Part shown: positions 1 to 7,986 of the stretch, in pieces
How the letters are laid out: the number at the start of each line of letters is the position of its first letter
Position numbering within the stretch: the stretch's first letter is position 1
NCBI RefSeq assembly: GCF_016583825.1
Contig: NZ_NRRV01000049.1
Coordinates: 1 to 42,240 of the forward strand
DNA length: 42,240 bases
Origin: Thiohalocapsa halophila
Lineage (GTDB): Bacteria; Pseudomonadota; Gammaproteobacteria; Chromatiales; Chromatiaceae
Direction of reading: 5' to 3'
Notes under the pieces: generated by a model
Told to the model about the DNA's origin: nothing
The model's input: the letters and a program-made list of their open reading frames with translations, nothing else
Databases searched by the model: none
Made by a program: the position numbers and the translations under genes

Positions 1-4
1 CCCC

Positions 5-80
5 GTACTCCGTGCTCCGTACTTCGTACTCCGTACTCCGTACTTCCTACTCCGTACTCCGTACTCCGTACTTCCTACTA
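5..80. repeat. degenerate 7-bp tandem repeat (ccgtact)
   Basis: About ten imperfect copies of ccgtact/ccgtactt run nearly head to tail, with variants ccgtgct, tcgtact and tcctact. No reading frame or hairpin is evident. It lies between the window edge and the 3' end of the ZIP fusion gene. A separate 7-bp cagccct array follows, and the other window edge also ends in a 7-bp array, so short-period intergenic repeats recur here. Confidence 0.85.
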
Positions 81-110
81 TTCCCCCCGCACTACGCACA
101 GTAAACCGAG

Positions 111-147
111 CCCCAGCCCCCAGCCCTCAGCCCTCAGCCCTCAGCCC
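111..147. repeat. 7-bp tandem repeat (cagccct)
   Basis: Five copies of a 7-bp unit (cagcccc, cagccct x4) run up to the stop codon of the ZIP-family gene on the opposite strand. The array is purine/pyrimidine biased and has no coding sense. It is probably slippage-prone intergenic DNA. Confidence 0.8.
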
Positions 148-148
148 T

Positions 149-1981
149 TCACAATGTATTGAAGTAGATCGCCAACAAAAACCCGGCCAAGGTCGACAGC
201 CCCACCACGCCGCCGCCCTTGTGGAAGGCCTCCGGCAGCATAGTCTCCGCCACCATGGTGAGCATGGCCCCGGCGGCGACGCCCTCGATGAGGGCGAAGA
301 CCTCCGCGGACGCGTCGGCCAGCACCACGGCGCCGAGCGCTGCGCCGAGCCCGGTCATGAGCATCAAGCTGGTCCACATGGCGAGGATGCGCGGCACCCC
401 GAGCCCCTGCTCCTTCATACCCGCGGCGCTGGACAGTGCCTCCGGCAGGTTGGCCAGGAAGAGCCCGCCCAGCAGCGACAGGCTGATGCCGCCGGTGACC
501 AGGACATTGGCGCCGATGACGAAGGACTCGGGAATACCGTCCAGGGTCATGCCGAGGAACATGGCCACCGCGGCGCCCTTGTGTCCTGCTACCTGCCGGG
601 TCATCTCCGCCAGCGAGGGCACGACATGGCCGCCGGCGACGCGCTTGGCCGCCCGGTCCATCCAGGCCGCGGCGCGTTTGGCCCCGAGGTGCTGCTGCTC
701 GGTGAGATAGGCGCGCACCGGATTGCGCTTGAGGTAGTCCGCGAGCCGAGCGCGCAGCTCGGGGAGGTCCGTCAACAGCTGCTCGAAATCCCGCCGCCGC
801 AGCTCCGAGACCTCCACCTCGTCGTGGGCCACCGCCGTCGCCGCGTGCAGCCCCTCGGTGAAAAAGGCGAAACCGCCGAAGCCTTCGCCGGCCTCCACCA
901 CCTGCGGGCGCCGGCTGCGCTGATCCCGGTCGAACAGATAGACGGTGCCGCGGCGCAGCAGGTAGAGCCGCTCCGCCGGCTGACCCTGGTGGAAGAAGTT
1001 GTAGCCGTCCGGCGCGCGCTTGTGCACCAGTCGTGCGGCGATGCGTCTCAGGGTCGCCTCCGACAGGCCCGGGAAGAAGCCGAGCCGGGGCTCGTCGCGC
1101 ATCAGCTCCACCGGCTCTTCGCTGATCTGCTGGGGCTCGATGGGCGGATCGTAGGCGCCTTCGGTGTCGAGCTCCGTCAGCGCTTCTTGGCGCCAGCGCT
1201 CGATGGCGTCATCGCTCAGCCCATGGCGCTCCTCCAGGTATTGGGTCAGCTCCGCGTCACGGAGCAGACCGCCCAGCACGGCGCGCAGCTCCGAGCACTC
1301 GGACACCAGCCGCATGAACGCCTCGCGCGGGATCAGCAGCAGCTTGGTATCGGCCGCCGTGTGCGCTTCGGTCGCACGGGGCAGGTCCGAGATGAAGCTC
1401 ATCCGCCCAAAGGCATCATGGCGCCCGAGGTGCTCGAACACACGACCGCCGGCGGCGGGGTCGCTCAACTCGACGGCGCCGTCGAGGATCACGTACATGT
1501 AGCTCGGCGGGTCATCGGCGCGGTAGAGGCAGCGGTGCGCCGGAAACTCCTGGATCTGCACGATGCCGAGGAGCCTGTCGAGGGTCTCCGGGGACAGCGC
1601 CGCGAGTGCCGGGATGCGGCGGATCCCGGCGAGCACGCGCCGCAGCCGCCGCCGGGCCTGGTTGCGCCAGAAGTTGAGTGCGGTGGAAGGCTTGCGCAGG
1701 TAGCCGCCCTGGCGGTTCACGGCCCAATCCAAGAGTTTGAACAGCGTGCCGCCGATGATGGCGCCGAGCGCCAGGTCGCGAAAGTGGCCGCGGTCCACGC
1801 CGGGCGCGATGAGATCGATGGTGAGCGCGGCCAGCAAGGCACCGCCGCCGAAGGCGAGCAGGAAGGCCATGACACGATCCGGCGGGCGCCAGAGGACCCC
1901 CACTGCCGCCCCGACGGGCAAGGTGGCAGCGCTGATGAGCCCAAACACCAGGGCCGAGAGCGTCACCGAGTCGAAGGGCAT
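149..1981 (-). CDS. ZIP-family metal transporter with two cNMP-binding-like domains
   Basis: A 610-residue membrane protein. N-terminal hydrophobic helices (about residues 5-85) precede a long soluble insert. The C-terminal half (468-610) carries ZIP-type helices, seen as DGIPES (481-486), NLPEA (511-515) and a closing GAMLTMVAETMLPEA helix; ZIP carriers bind divalent metals through such polar/acidic residues. The insert holds two cyclic-nucleotide-binding-like beta-barrels, about 125-245 and 300-415, each with the hydrophobic strand/GxV pattern of the CAP_ED fold (YVILDGAVEL; LYLLRRGTVYLF). ZIP proteins are usually 250-400 aa, so this is an unusual fusion. The start at MPFDSV was chosen because upstream codons read as low-complexity Arg/Pro/Ala sequence and overlap the divergent lipoprotein gene. 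Metal, direction and ligand are unknown. The ZIP and cNMP-fold assignments rest on pattern recognition only. Confidence 0.82.
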   Translation of the reverse strand: MPFDSVTLSALVFGLISAATLPVGAAVGVLWRPPDRVMAFLLAFGGGALLAALTIDLIAPGVDRGHFRDLALGAIIGGTLFKLLDWAVNRQGGYLRKPSTALNFWRNQARRRLRRVLAGIRRIPALAALSPETLDRLLGIVQIQEFPAHRCLYRADDPPSYMYVILDGAVELSDPAAGGRVFEHLGRHDAFGRMSFISDLPRATEAHTAADTKLLLIPREAFMRLVSECSELRAVLGGLLRDAELTQYLEERHGLSDDAIERWRQEALTELDTEGAYDPPIEPQQISEEPVELMRDEPRLGFFPGLSEATLRRIAARLVHKRAPDGYNFFHQGQPAERLYLLRRGTVYLFDRDQRSRRPQVVEAGEGFGGFAFFTEGLHAATAVAHDEVEVSELRRRDFEQLLTDLPELRARLADYLKRNPVRAYLTEQQHLGAKRAAAWMDRAAKRVAGGHVVPSLAEMTRQVAGHKGAAVAMFLGMTLDGIPESFVIGANVLVTGGISLSLLGGLFLANLPEALSSAAGMKEQGLGVPRILAMWTSLMLMTGLGAALGAVVLADASAEVFALIEGVAAGAMLTMVAETMLPEAFHKGGGVVGLSTLAGFLLAIYFNTL

Positions 1982-2268
1982 GGCTGGGAGGCTGTCTGGG
2001 AGGCTGTCGATGAGGCGCGGTCGGACTGGTGGAGGGCCGTGCGCTGCTCGGGCCCGGCCACGGCATCGGGAGCCTTCCCTCGGCTGCGCTGCCCCTGGCC
2101 GGCGAGCCGCCGCCAAGGCCATCCTGCGTGTCAGCGCGCTAGAATGCGGCAGCGACGGGTACCCATGTCGGCCGCGGCGGCACTGTACCGCAAGCCGGCT
2201 GGACACGTGACCTGTCGCGCATGATGCCAGCCAACAGGGCGGACATCCGCCAGCCGAGGGCACCTCGC

Positions 2269-2817
2269 ATGTCCGGAAACCGAATGGTCGCGGCACTGCT
2301 CGCCGCGGCGCTGCTCATCAGCGGTTGTGCCAGCACCGGCGCCGGCGATTGCCGAGCGCCCATCGGGAACCGCGCACTGACACCGGCCGTGGTCGCCGCG
2401 CAAGGCGGCCATCAGGGCGAGGCTATCACCTGGGGCGGAACGCTGGTGTCCGCCCGCAACCTGGCGGATGCGACGGACCTGGAGGTGCTGGCCTATCCGC
2501 TGGACGACTGCGGTCGCCCCCTGCTGAGCGAGCCTGCACAAGGGCGGTTCATCATCCGTCACCCCGGCTATCTGGAGACCGCGGATCTGGAGCCCGGGCG
2601 GCCCATCACGGCCAGCGGGCGCATCATCGCCCTGCTGGATGGGCGCATCGGCGAGGCCGACTACCGCTTCCCGGTGCTGGAGGACGCTGCCCCCCGGGTG
2701 TGGCCCGAGAGACGGCGCGCTTCCGGTTACGACAACGCACGGGTGCGGCCCTGGATCAGCGTCGGTGTCGGCGGTGGCCGCGGCTGGAGCGGCGGCGGGG
2801 TTGGTGTTTGGTTCTAA
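2269..2817 (+). CDS. Slp-family outer-membrane lipoprotein
   Basis: A 182-residue lipoprotein. It starts at MSGNRM, which has a purine-rich CGAGGG ribosome site nine bases upstream; the longer in-frame start adds 16 residues without a better site. A hydrophobic signal ends in the lipobox LISGC. The mature part has the pattern of Slp lipoproteins (starvation-inducible outer-membrane lipoproteins): a beta-rich domain with GGTLVSARN, LEVLAYPLD and a late YRFPVLE strand. The tail is Gly/Trp-rich (ISVGVGGGRGW...GVWF) and ends in an aromatic residue. It is transcribed divergently from the ZIP fusion, so about 290 bp are shared as promoter space. Role in the envelope is inferred from the family only. 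Confidence 0.75.
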   Translation: MSGNRMVAALLAAALLISGCASTGAGDCRAPIGNRALTPAVVAAQGGHQGEAITWGGTLVSARNLADATDLEVLAYPLDDCGRPLLSEPAQGRFIIRHPGYLETADLEPGRPITASGRIIALLDGRIGEADYRFPVLEDAAPRVWPERRRASGYDNARVRPWISVGVGGGRGWSGGGVGVWF

Positions 2818-2868
2818 GCACCGTTGCCCTTAGCGGCAGTCGCATGTTGGGCCGCCGCGGCGGCAGCG

Positions 2869-3408
2869 TCAGGACTGGGCTGCGGTGGCGGGTGCCGCGT
2901 CCTCGATGACGACGGCGTCAGGGTTCGGGAAACGCTCCACCACCCAGGACGGCAGCTTCGCCTGGTTGGCGTGATAGAGGGCGTCTGACTCGACGATGAT
3001 CAGCACCAGCACCGTCACCATCACCGGCAGGATGCCGACGCCGGCCACCAGCGCGATGGCGGCCTCCTTCATCATGCCGCCGTAGACGTGGCCGGCCCAG
3101 GCCAGGGCGACGGCCGCGAGCAGCAGCGTCAGCATGAGAATGAACAGCCGGCTGCGGCGCGCGCAGACCTGCCAATGGCACATGACGTACCAGGGGTCGC
3201 GGCCGACGCCGCGGTGCGCCCGCAACAGGATATAGCCCAGCATGGCGAAGGAAATGGCCGGGATCAGGGCCATGACCCACGGAAAGCTGCCGGCGACGCC
3301 GCCGGCGGCCACCGCCATCAGGATATGGTTGCCGATGAGATTGGTGAGGAAGATCTCATGGGGCAGGTTGGCGCGCTTGATCTCTTCGCGGCTGACTTGA
3401 AAGCGCAT
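2869..3408 (-). CDS. four-helix integral membrane protein, unknown function
   Basis: I do not recognise a family. The 179-residue product has a short charged N-terminus (MRFQVSREEIKRAN), about four hydrophobic segments (two within residues 22-62, then 87-106 and 118-140) and a polar C-terminal tail. A cytoplasmic-looking loop between helices 2 and 3 contains HRGVGRDPWYVMCHWQVCARR, cut here only for its Cys/His/Trp pattern. The ATG is the only sensible start, though its ribosome site is weak. It converges on the Slp-like gene with only about 50 bp between. An AT-rich patch with TATATA lies about 45 bp upstream of the start and may hold its promoter. Confidence 0.75.
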   Translation of the reverse strand: MRFQVSREEIKRANLPHEIFLTNLIGNHILMAVAAGGVAGSFPWVMALIPAISFAMLGYILLRAHRGVGRDPWYVMCHWQVCARRSRLFILMLTLLLAAVALAWAGHVYGGMMKEAAIALVAGVGILPVMVTVLVLIIVESDALYHANQAKLPSWVVERFPNPDAVVIEDAAPATAAQS

Positions 3409-3724
3409 GGGGTATCCGAGGGTTTTAGTCGAGCAAGCACGCCAGTATATAAGAAATCAGTGATTCATGGGATTGTCATCTGCGTGGCAATCCGCAACCG
3501 ACGCCTCGTCGCCTAGACGGCCCTGCCGGCGACAACTGGTCGACGTGCGTTGCGTGAAAGAGACAAAATTGACGCGTTGATGTCACAACTTGTTGCAATG
3601 TGGTACCGCAGCGAAACACTCGGATAACGCTTTCCGAGGAAGATGGCAGCCAGAGCACGAAGCACCGGCGCGCGAGCGCCGCTTCGACGCCATCCCTTGA
3701 ATGAGCTGTATCTGGAGAACTGTC
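3409..3724. other. 316-bp intergenic region, divergent promoter space
   Basis: No gene seen. The region separates the minus-strand membrane protein from the plus-strand micro-protein/GNAT pair. It is more AT-rich than its surroundings at 3430-3480 and 3560-3605. On the minus strand TATATA near 3448-3454 could serve as a -10 element for the membrane protein, but I see no convincing -35. No convincing promoter pair for the plus-strand genes either. Confidence 0.5.
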
Positions 3725-3841
3725 ATGAGTTTCGATCTGCTGTCCCTCGCAGGCATTGCGTCCGCAATCGCCTCCGGTAGCTTTGTCGTGCTGCTGGTGG
3801 CCACGGAGGACCGACTTGAGCACCTTGCAGACTGTCGCTGA
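3725..3841 (+). CDS. 38-aa single-pass membrane micro-protein (MSFD family, copy A)
   Basis: Too short for routine gene calling. It has a GGAG ribosome site seven bases before ATG, an N-terminal MSFD, one hydrophobic helix (about residues 5-26) and a short charged tail (TEDRLEHL...). A second gene near the other end of the window (39136-39264) encodes a peptide that aligns without gaps: MSFD, L6, G10, A14, S17, F20, V22, V25, R30 and L31 are identical, with D/E at 29. That conservation, with the same start-site spacing, is the main evidence for a real gene. Its 3' end overlaps the start of the GNAT gene by 26 bp, so the two are probably translationally coupled. Function unknown. Confidence 0.65.
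   Translation: MSFDLLSLAGIASAIASGSFVVLLVATEDRLEHLADCR
3805..3810 (+). promoter_or_regulatory. ribosome-binding site deciding a TTG start
   Basis: GGAGGA lies inside the micro-protein reading frame and five bases before TTG at 3816. It supports TTG as the true start of the acetyltransferase, in place of an upstream codon that would add a Cys/Trp/Arg-rich stretch read out of frame through the micro-protein. Confidence 0.7.
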
Positions 3842-4565
3842 ATCGACTTCAACCGGCCGCGCGGAAGCTGTCACGCAGCCGCGCGCCCGCCCCACCGGAC
3901 GCGGGCGGCTCGCCGACGGCCGCCGCTGGCAGATCCGCCGGTTGCGGCCGGACGACGGGCCACGGCTCGCGGCCTGCTTCGCGCGCATGTCCGACGAGGC
4001 GCGCCTCGCACGCTTCTTCACCGCCAAGCGCAGGCTCACGGATGCGGAGATCGCGCATTTCTCCCGCCCCGACGGCTGGGAGCACATGGCGCTGGCGGCC
4101 TTCGCCGCCGACGGCGCCGGCCGCGAGCAGGAGCTCTTGGGCGCTGTGCGCTGCCTGCGCCTGCCGCATCGGCGTGACACGGCGGACTTCGCCATCGCCG
4201 TCGCCGACGATGCCCGGGGCGTCGGCCTTGGGTGCGCTCTGCTGTCGGCGTTGATGGCGCACGCCCGACCCCGCGGTATTCATCGGCTGCACTGCGACGT
4301 GCTCTGGCACAATCAGCCCATGCGGGCGCTGGCCGAGCGCTTCGGCGGCGAGCCCGTCGGCAGCGACGCGGATAGTCTCGTCTATACCATTCCGGTGGAG
4401 CGGCGCCCCGCCGGCGACGCGTCGGCATTCGCTTGGCCGGGGCTCGTGCTGCCGGACCCTGTGGCGATGCACCACGACTGGTGCAGCCTGCTCGACGATG
4501 CCGCCAGCCCTTGGCTGCCCGGCGCCTGTGCGTCGGTCACAGCAAGCGCCGCGGCAGCGGCTTGA
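3816..4565 (+). CDS. GNAT-family N-acetyltransferase
   Basis: A 249-residue protein from a TTG start backed by a strong GGAGGA site. After a polar leader of about 45 residues, the GNAT fold begins at RRLRPDDGPRLAACFARMS, a pattern like the C-terminal acetyltransferase domain of protein acetyltransferases (Pat/YfiQ type). It continues through RLARFF to the acetyl-CoA loop FAIAVADDARGVGLGCAL, with the R/QxxGxG/A signature. The final 60 residues are low in recognisable structure. GNATs transfer acetyl from acetyl-CoA to amines or protein lysines; substrate unknown. It overlaps the micro-protein gene by 26 bp and is probably co-translated with it. The family call is firm, the function open. Confidence 0.85.
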   Translation: MSTLQTVAESTSTGRAEAVTQPRARPTGRGRLADGRRWQIRRLRPDDGPRLAACFARMSDEARLARFFTAKRRLTDAEIAHFSRPDGWEHMALAAFAADGAGREQELLGAVRCLRLPHRRDTADFAIAVADDARGVGLGCALLSALMAHARPRGIHRLHCDVLWHNQPMRALAERFGGEPVGSDADSLVYTIPVERRPAGDASAFAWPGLVLPDPVAMHHDWCSLLDDAASPWLPGACASVTASAAAAA

Positions 4566-4765
4566 CCCGCTCCTGCGCGGCCGCGCTGAGCCAGCCCCTG
4601 GCAAGGCCCGCTCCGGGCCCGCGGCCATGGCCTGGGGCCCGCCCGCGCCGCCGCCAGTGGCCTCGACTCGTCCGTGCTGGCGGCGCCCGAGCCGCCCCCG
4701 GTAACACTGGCTTTCTGCGATACTGACCCGTCTTAAAGCCTGTCGCCGAGAGGGGAGCCTAGGGC

Positions 4766-5227
4766 ATGAGCGCAGCGGGGCAACAAGGGATGCGGCTGAC
4801 CCGGCCGCTGCGGGGAGCCGGTGTCGTGCTCCTGGCACTGATCTGTGTCGGCGGCTGCGCGCGCAGCGACGACCCGACCGCCCCGCAGCCGAAGAAGGTC
4901 TATAAGGACGCCTTCGAGACACCGCTGGCCGCCGTGGAGATCGAAGCCGACGGCGGCACCATCGTCGGTGCCTATGACGCCTGGCTCAGGCTCACGCCAA
5001 ACCGCGACCTGACGCCCCGCTTTGCCGACGCCTATCGCCCGGTCGATTGCGCCCCGGTGCGCGCCTATTTCGACGCCAAGCTTGCGCTCGACGGGCTGGC
5101 CCTGGCGAGCTCGACCCTGAGCTGCTGCGAGTACCGCAACACGGATCTGCCGTTCGAGAACGGCCGCTGGCTCGTCGAGGACCCGGCGAGCGGGCGGCTG
5201 CACTATCGGGTCTGGAAGTTCCGCTGA
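4766..5227 (+). CDS. small lipoprotein, unknown function
   Basis: A 153-residue product with a lipoprotein signal: a basic N-terminus (RLTRPLRG), hydrophobic VVLLALICVG and lipobox VGGC. The mature domain has conserved-looking cysteines (CAP, SCCEY) and ends in YRVWKFR. I do not recognise a family. A GGGGAG site nine bases upstream supports the first ATG; a second in-frame ATG eight codons later would still leave a full signal. It stands alone between the GNAT gene and the convergent argF. Confidence 0.7.
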   Translation: MSAAGQQGMRLTRPLRGAGVVLLALICVGGCARSDDPTAPQPKKVYKDAFETPLAAVEIEADGGTIVGAYDAWLRLTPNRDLTPRFADAYRPVDCAPVRAYFDAKLALDGLALASSTLSCCEYRNTDLPFENGRWLVEDPASGRLHYRVWKFR

Positions 5228-5241
5228 GTCGGCGGCCACCT

Positions 5242-5281
5242 GGGCCCGAAGCCGGGCCCGAAGCCGGGCCCGAAGCCGGGC
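5242..5281. repeat. 12-bp tandem repeat after lipoprotein gene
   Basis: Three perfect copies of gggcccgaagcc plus a partial fourth lie about 15 bp after the lipoprotein stop codon. The unit contains the palindrome gggccc, so adjacent copies could pair. No intrinsic-terminator T-tract follows. Confidence 0.85.
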
Positions 5282-5432
5282 AGTGAGGTGCGGGCCTTGC
5301 TCGTTGTCGGCGTCGTCGTTGTGCCGATCGTCGATGCGCGAGAACGACAAAGATCGCGATAACGCGATATTCGTCGCCGCATCCGGCTTTAGCCTAGATC
5401 CGGTATCGGTGGTGGGCTGCTCTGTCTGGGCC

Positions 5433-5469
5433 CAGGGATCAGGCTCAGGGATCAGGCTCAGGGGTCAGG
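5433..5469. repeat. direct repeat at argF 3' end
   Basis: Copies of a 12-13 bp unit (cagggatcaggct, then a ggggtcagg variant) run up to and into the argF stop codon. It resembles the other short tandem arrays placed at gene ends in this window. Function unknown. Confidence 0.75.
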
Positions 5470-6391
5470 CGTCGGGGATGCCCCCCAGCAGCAGCATCTC
5501 CAACAGTGCCTTTTGCGCGTGCAGACGGTTCTCCGCCTCGTCCCAGACTACCGATTGGGGGCCGTCGATGACGCAGGCGCTCACCTCTTCGCCGCGGTGT
5601 GCAGGCAGGCAGTGCATGAAGATCGCGTCCGGCTTGGCCGCCGCCATCACCTCGGCGTCCACGCAGTAGCGGGCGAAGGCGGTGGCGCGGTCGTCCTGCT
5701 CGCTTTCCTGTCCCATGCTGGCCCAGACATCCGTGACCACCAAGTCGGCTCCCGCGGCTGCCTCGCGCGGGTCGCGCAGCAGGCTGCAGCGATTCCCGGC
5801 GGCGGCGATCAGGTCTGCGTCCGGCTCGAAGTCCGCGGGGCAGGCGACACGCAGCTCGAAGTCGAACAGGCGCGCCGCGTTCATGTACGAATGGCACATG
5901 TTGTTGCCGTCGCCCACGAAGGCGACGGTGCGCCCGGCGATATCGCCGCGGTGCTCCAGATAGGTCTGCATGTCCGCCAGCAGCTGGCAGGGGTGGAAGC
6001 GGTCGGTCAGGCCGTTGATGACCGGCACGCGGGAGTGCGCCGCGAAGCGCTCTACCTTGTCGTGATCGAAGGTGCGGATCATGACCGCGTCCACCATGCG
6101 GGAGAGGACGCGGGCGCTGTCTTCGATGGGCTCGCCGCGGCCGAGCTGGGTGTCCCGCGGAGACAGGAACAAGGCATGTCCTCCGAACTCCACCATGCCG
6201 GCCTCGAAGGAGACCCGGGTGCGGGTGGACGACTTCTCGAACACCATGGCGAGGGTGCGGTGGCGCAGCGGGCGATAATCCACCCCTTCCGCGCGCATGC
6301 GCTTGAGCGCGATGGCCCGATGCAGCAGCGCGCGGGCCTCATCGGCGGTCAGGTCGCGCAGGGTCAGGAAATGGCGGATAGGCTCGGGCAT
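5465..6391 (-). CDS. argF: ornithine carbamoyltransferase
   Basis: A 308-residue anabolic ornithine transcarbamylase (carbamoyl phosphate + ornithine to citrulline; cytosolic, normally trimeric). The carbamoyl-phosphate motif SSTRTR is at 54-59, HPCQ at 133-136 and the ornithine-binding HCLPAHRGEE motif at 260-269. Length is normal. The start at MPEPIRHF follows a strong GAGGAAG site; the longer frame adds only Arg/Pro/Ala sequence. It lies 134 bp downstream of argD on the same strand, so the two probably form an arginine operon, with argG placed separately at the far end of the window. Confidence 0.97.
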   Translation of the reverse strand: MPEPIRHFLTLRDLTADEARALLHRAIALKRMRAEGVDYRPLRHRTLAMVFEKSSTRTRVSFEAGMVEFGGHALFLSPRDTQLGRGEPIEDSARVLSRMVDAVMIRTFDHDKVERFAAHSRVPVINGLTDRFHPCQLLADMQTYLEHRGDIAGRTVAFVGDGNNMCHSYMNAARLFDFELRVACPADFEPDADLIAAAGNRCSLLRDPREAAAGADLVVTDVWASMGQESEQDDRATAFARYCVDAEVMAAAKPDAIFMHCLPAHRGEEVSACVIDGPQSVVWDEAENRLHAQKALLEMLLLGGIPDA

Positions 6392-6525
6392 GGCAGACTT
6401 CCTCGCGGGCACCTGGTGGGGTCGGTGCCGAGCGTTGGGCTGGGGATCCGTGGACGGGGCGGCGGGCTGGGCATAACCTGGCGGGGCGCGGCAGCGGGGC
6501 AAGGGCGGCCGCCGCGGGCCGGGGA

Positions 6526-7746
6526 TCAGGCTCCCGGGCTGGGCCCGGTATCGGCACCGTCGGCGCCGAGGAAGTCGCGAATGATGCGCACGACCGTGCT
6601 GACGATCTGCTCCGCCTGGGCGTCGTCGATGATCAGCGGCGGGAGCAGACGCACTACCCGCTGCGCGGTGACATTGATCAAAAGCCCTGCGTCGAGCGCC
6701 GTCGCGACCAGCTCACCGCAGGCTCGGTCCAGCTCCACGCCGATCATGAGTCCGCGGCCGCGCACGGCCACCACACCGGAGAGGTCCGCGAGGCCATCAC
6801 GTAGACCGCTGCGGATGCGCTCGCCCGCGGCGCCCGCGCGCGCGGGCAGGTCGTCGGCCTCAAGGGCGTCCAGCACCGCCAGCGCAGCCCGGCAGGCAAG
6901 TGGATTGCCGCCGAAGGTCGAGCCGTGACTGCCGGGGCCGAGGACGCCGGCCGCCTCGCCCCGCGCCAGGCAGGCGCCGATGGGCACGCCGTTGCCGAGC
7001 CCCTTCGCCAGCGTCATGACATCCGGCAGGATGCCTTCGTGCTGATGGGCGAAGAGCCGGCCGGTGCGGCCCATGCCGGACTGCACTTCGTCGAGCATCA
7101 GCAGCCAGCCATGGCGGTCGCAGAGCTCGCGCAGCCCGGCGAGATAGCCCGCGCTCGGCATGACGATGCCGCCCTCGCCCTGGATGGACTCCACCAGCAC
7201 CGCGACGATGTTGGCGCGGTTGCCGGCGGCGGTTTCCACGGCGCCGAGGTCATCGTAGGGCACACGTACGAAGCCGGACACCAACGGCTCGAAGCCCGCT
7301 TGCGCTTTGCGGCTGCCGGTGGCGGTGAGCGTGGCCAGGGTGCGGCCGTGGAAGCTGTTCTCCATCACCAGGATTTCCGGGCGCTGGATGCCGCGGCCGT
7401 GGGCCAGCAGGCGGGCCAGCTTGATGGCGGCCTCGTTGGCTTCTGCGCCGGAGTTGGCGAAGAACACCCGCTCCATGCCCGCGGCGGCGCAGAGGCGCTC
7501 GCCGAGCGTCTCCTGGGACGGAATCCGATACAGGTTGGAGACGTGCACCAGCTGCGCTGCTTGCTCGCAGATGGCCGCGCGGACGCCGGGATGGGCGTGC
7601 CCCAGGCCGCAGACGGCGATGCCGGACAGCGCATCCAGGAAGCGCCTGCCGTCGTCCGACCACAGCCAGGCGCCTTCACCGCGCTCGAAGCTCACGGAAA
7701 GGCGGCCGTAGGTGGCCATAAGATGATCGGGCAGATGGTCTGTCAT
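6526..7746 (-). CDS. argD: acetylornithine aminotransferase
   Basis: A 406-residue class III PLP aminotransferase (N-acetylglutamate semialdehyde to N-acetylornithine; many family members also act on succinyl-diaminopimelate). It shows NSGAEANE (98-105), SFHGRT (131-136), LDEVQSGMGRTG (218-229) and the PLP lysine in LAKGLGNG (Lys248). The N-terminus LMATYGRLSVSFERGEGAWLW is typical of ArgD. A CAGGTG site precedes the ATG. It leads argF on the same strand; argD-argF pairing is common in proteobacteria. The 240-bp upstream gap has a perfect TTGACA at 7919-7924 (minus) but no good -10 behind it. Confidence 0.95.
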   Translation of the reverse strand: MTDHLPDHLMATYGRLSVSFERGEGAWLWSDDGRRFLDALSGIAVCGLGHAHPGVRAAICEQAAQLVHVSNLYRIPSQETLGERLCAAAGMERVFFANSGAEANEAAIKLARLLAHGRGIQRPEILVMENSFHGRTLATLTATGSRKAQAGFEPLVSGFVRVPYDDLGAVETAAGNRANIVAVLVESIQGEGGIVMPSAGYLAGLRELCDRHGWLLMLDEVQSGMGRTGRLFAHQHEGILPDVMTLAKGLGNGVPIGACLARGEAAGVLGPGSHGSTFGGNPLACRAALAVLDALEADDLPARAGAAGERIRSGLRDGLADLSGVVAVRGRGLMIGVELDRACGELVATALDAGLLINVTAQRVVRLLPPLIIDDAQAEQIVSTVVRIIRDFLGADGADTGPSPGA

Positions 7747-7986
7747 GACACCTGAAACCCCTGGACGGCGCCGAAAACGAAACAGGCGACCCGAGTACTG
7801 CGCGGGCCGCCCCAGGTGTGCTGGCGGTGTGCCGGCGTTGCTGCGCGGATGCCGAGCGGGTCCCGTCGGCGACGAAGGTAGGGACCTTGCGAGAAAGCCG
7901 AGTAGCCTATCAGCACATTGTCAAGCAAGGCAAATCCAGCTCGGCGGCCCGCCCCGGGACGGGCCTTCGCCTGTGACGACGGGTCG

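Noticed and set aside
221..2224. Long plus-strand open frame antisense to the ZIP gene
   Set aside because: Its composition (His/Gly/Gln/Arg-rich) is the usual GC-rich shadow of the real minus-strand gene; no domain is recognisable.
7919..7924. Perfect TTGACA on the minus strand upstream of argD
   Set aside because: No acceptable -10 box at 16-18 bp spacing; only the -35-like hexamer is present, so I did not list a promoter.
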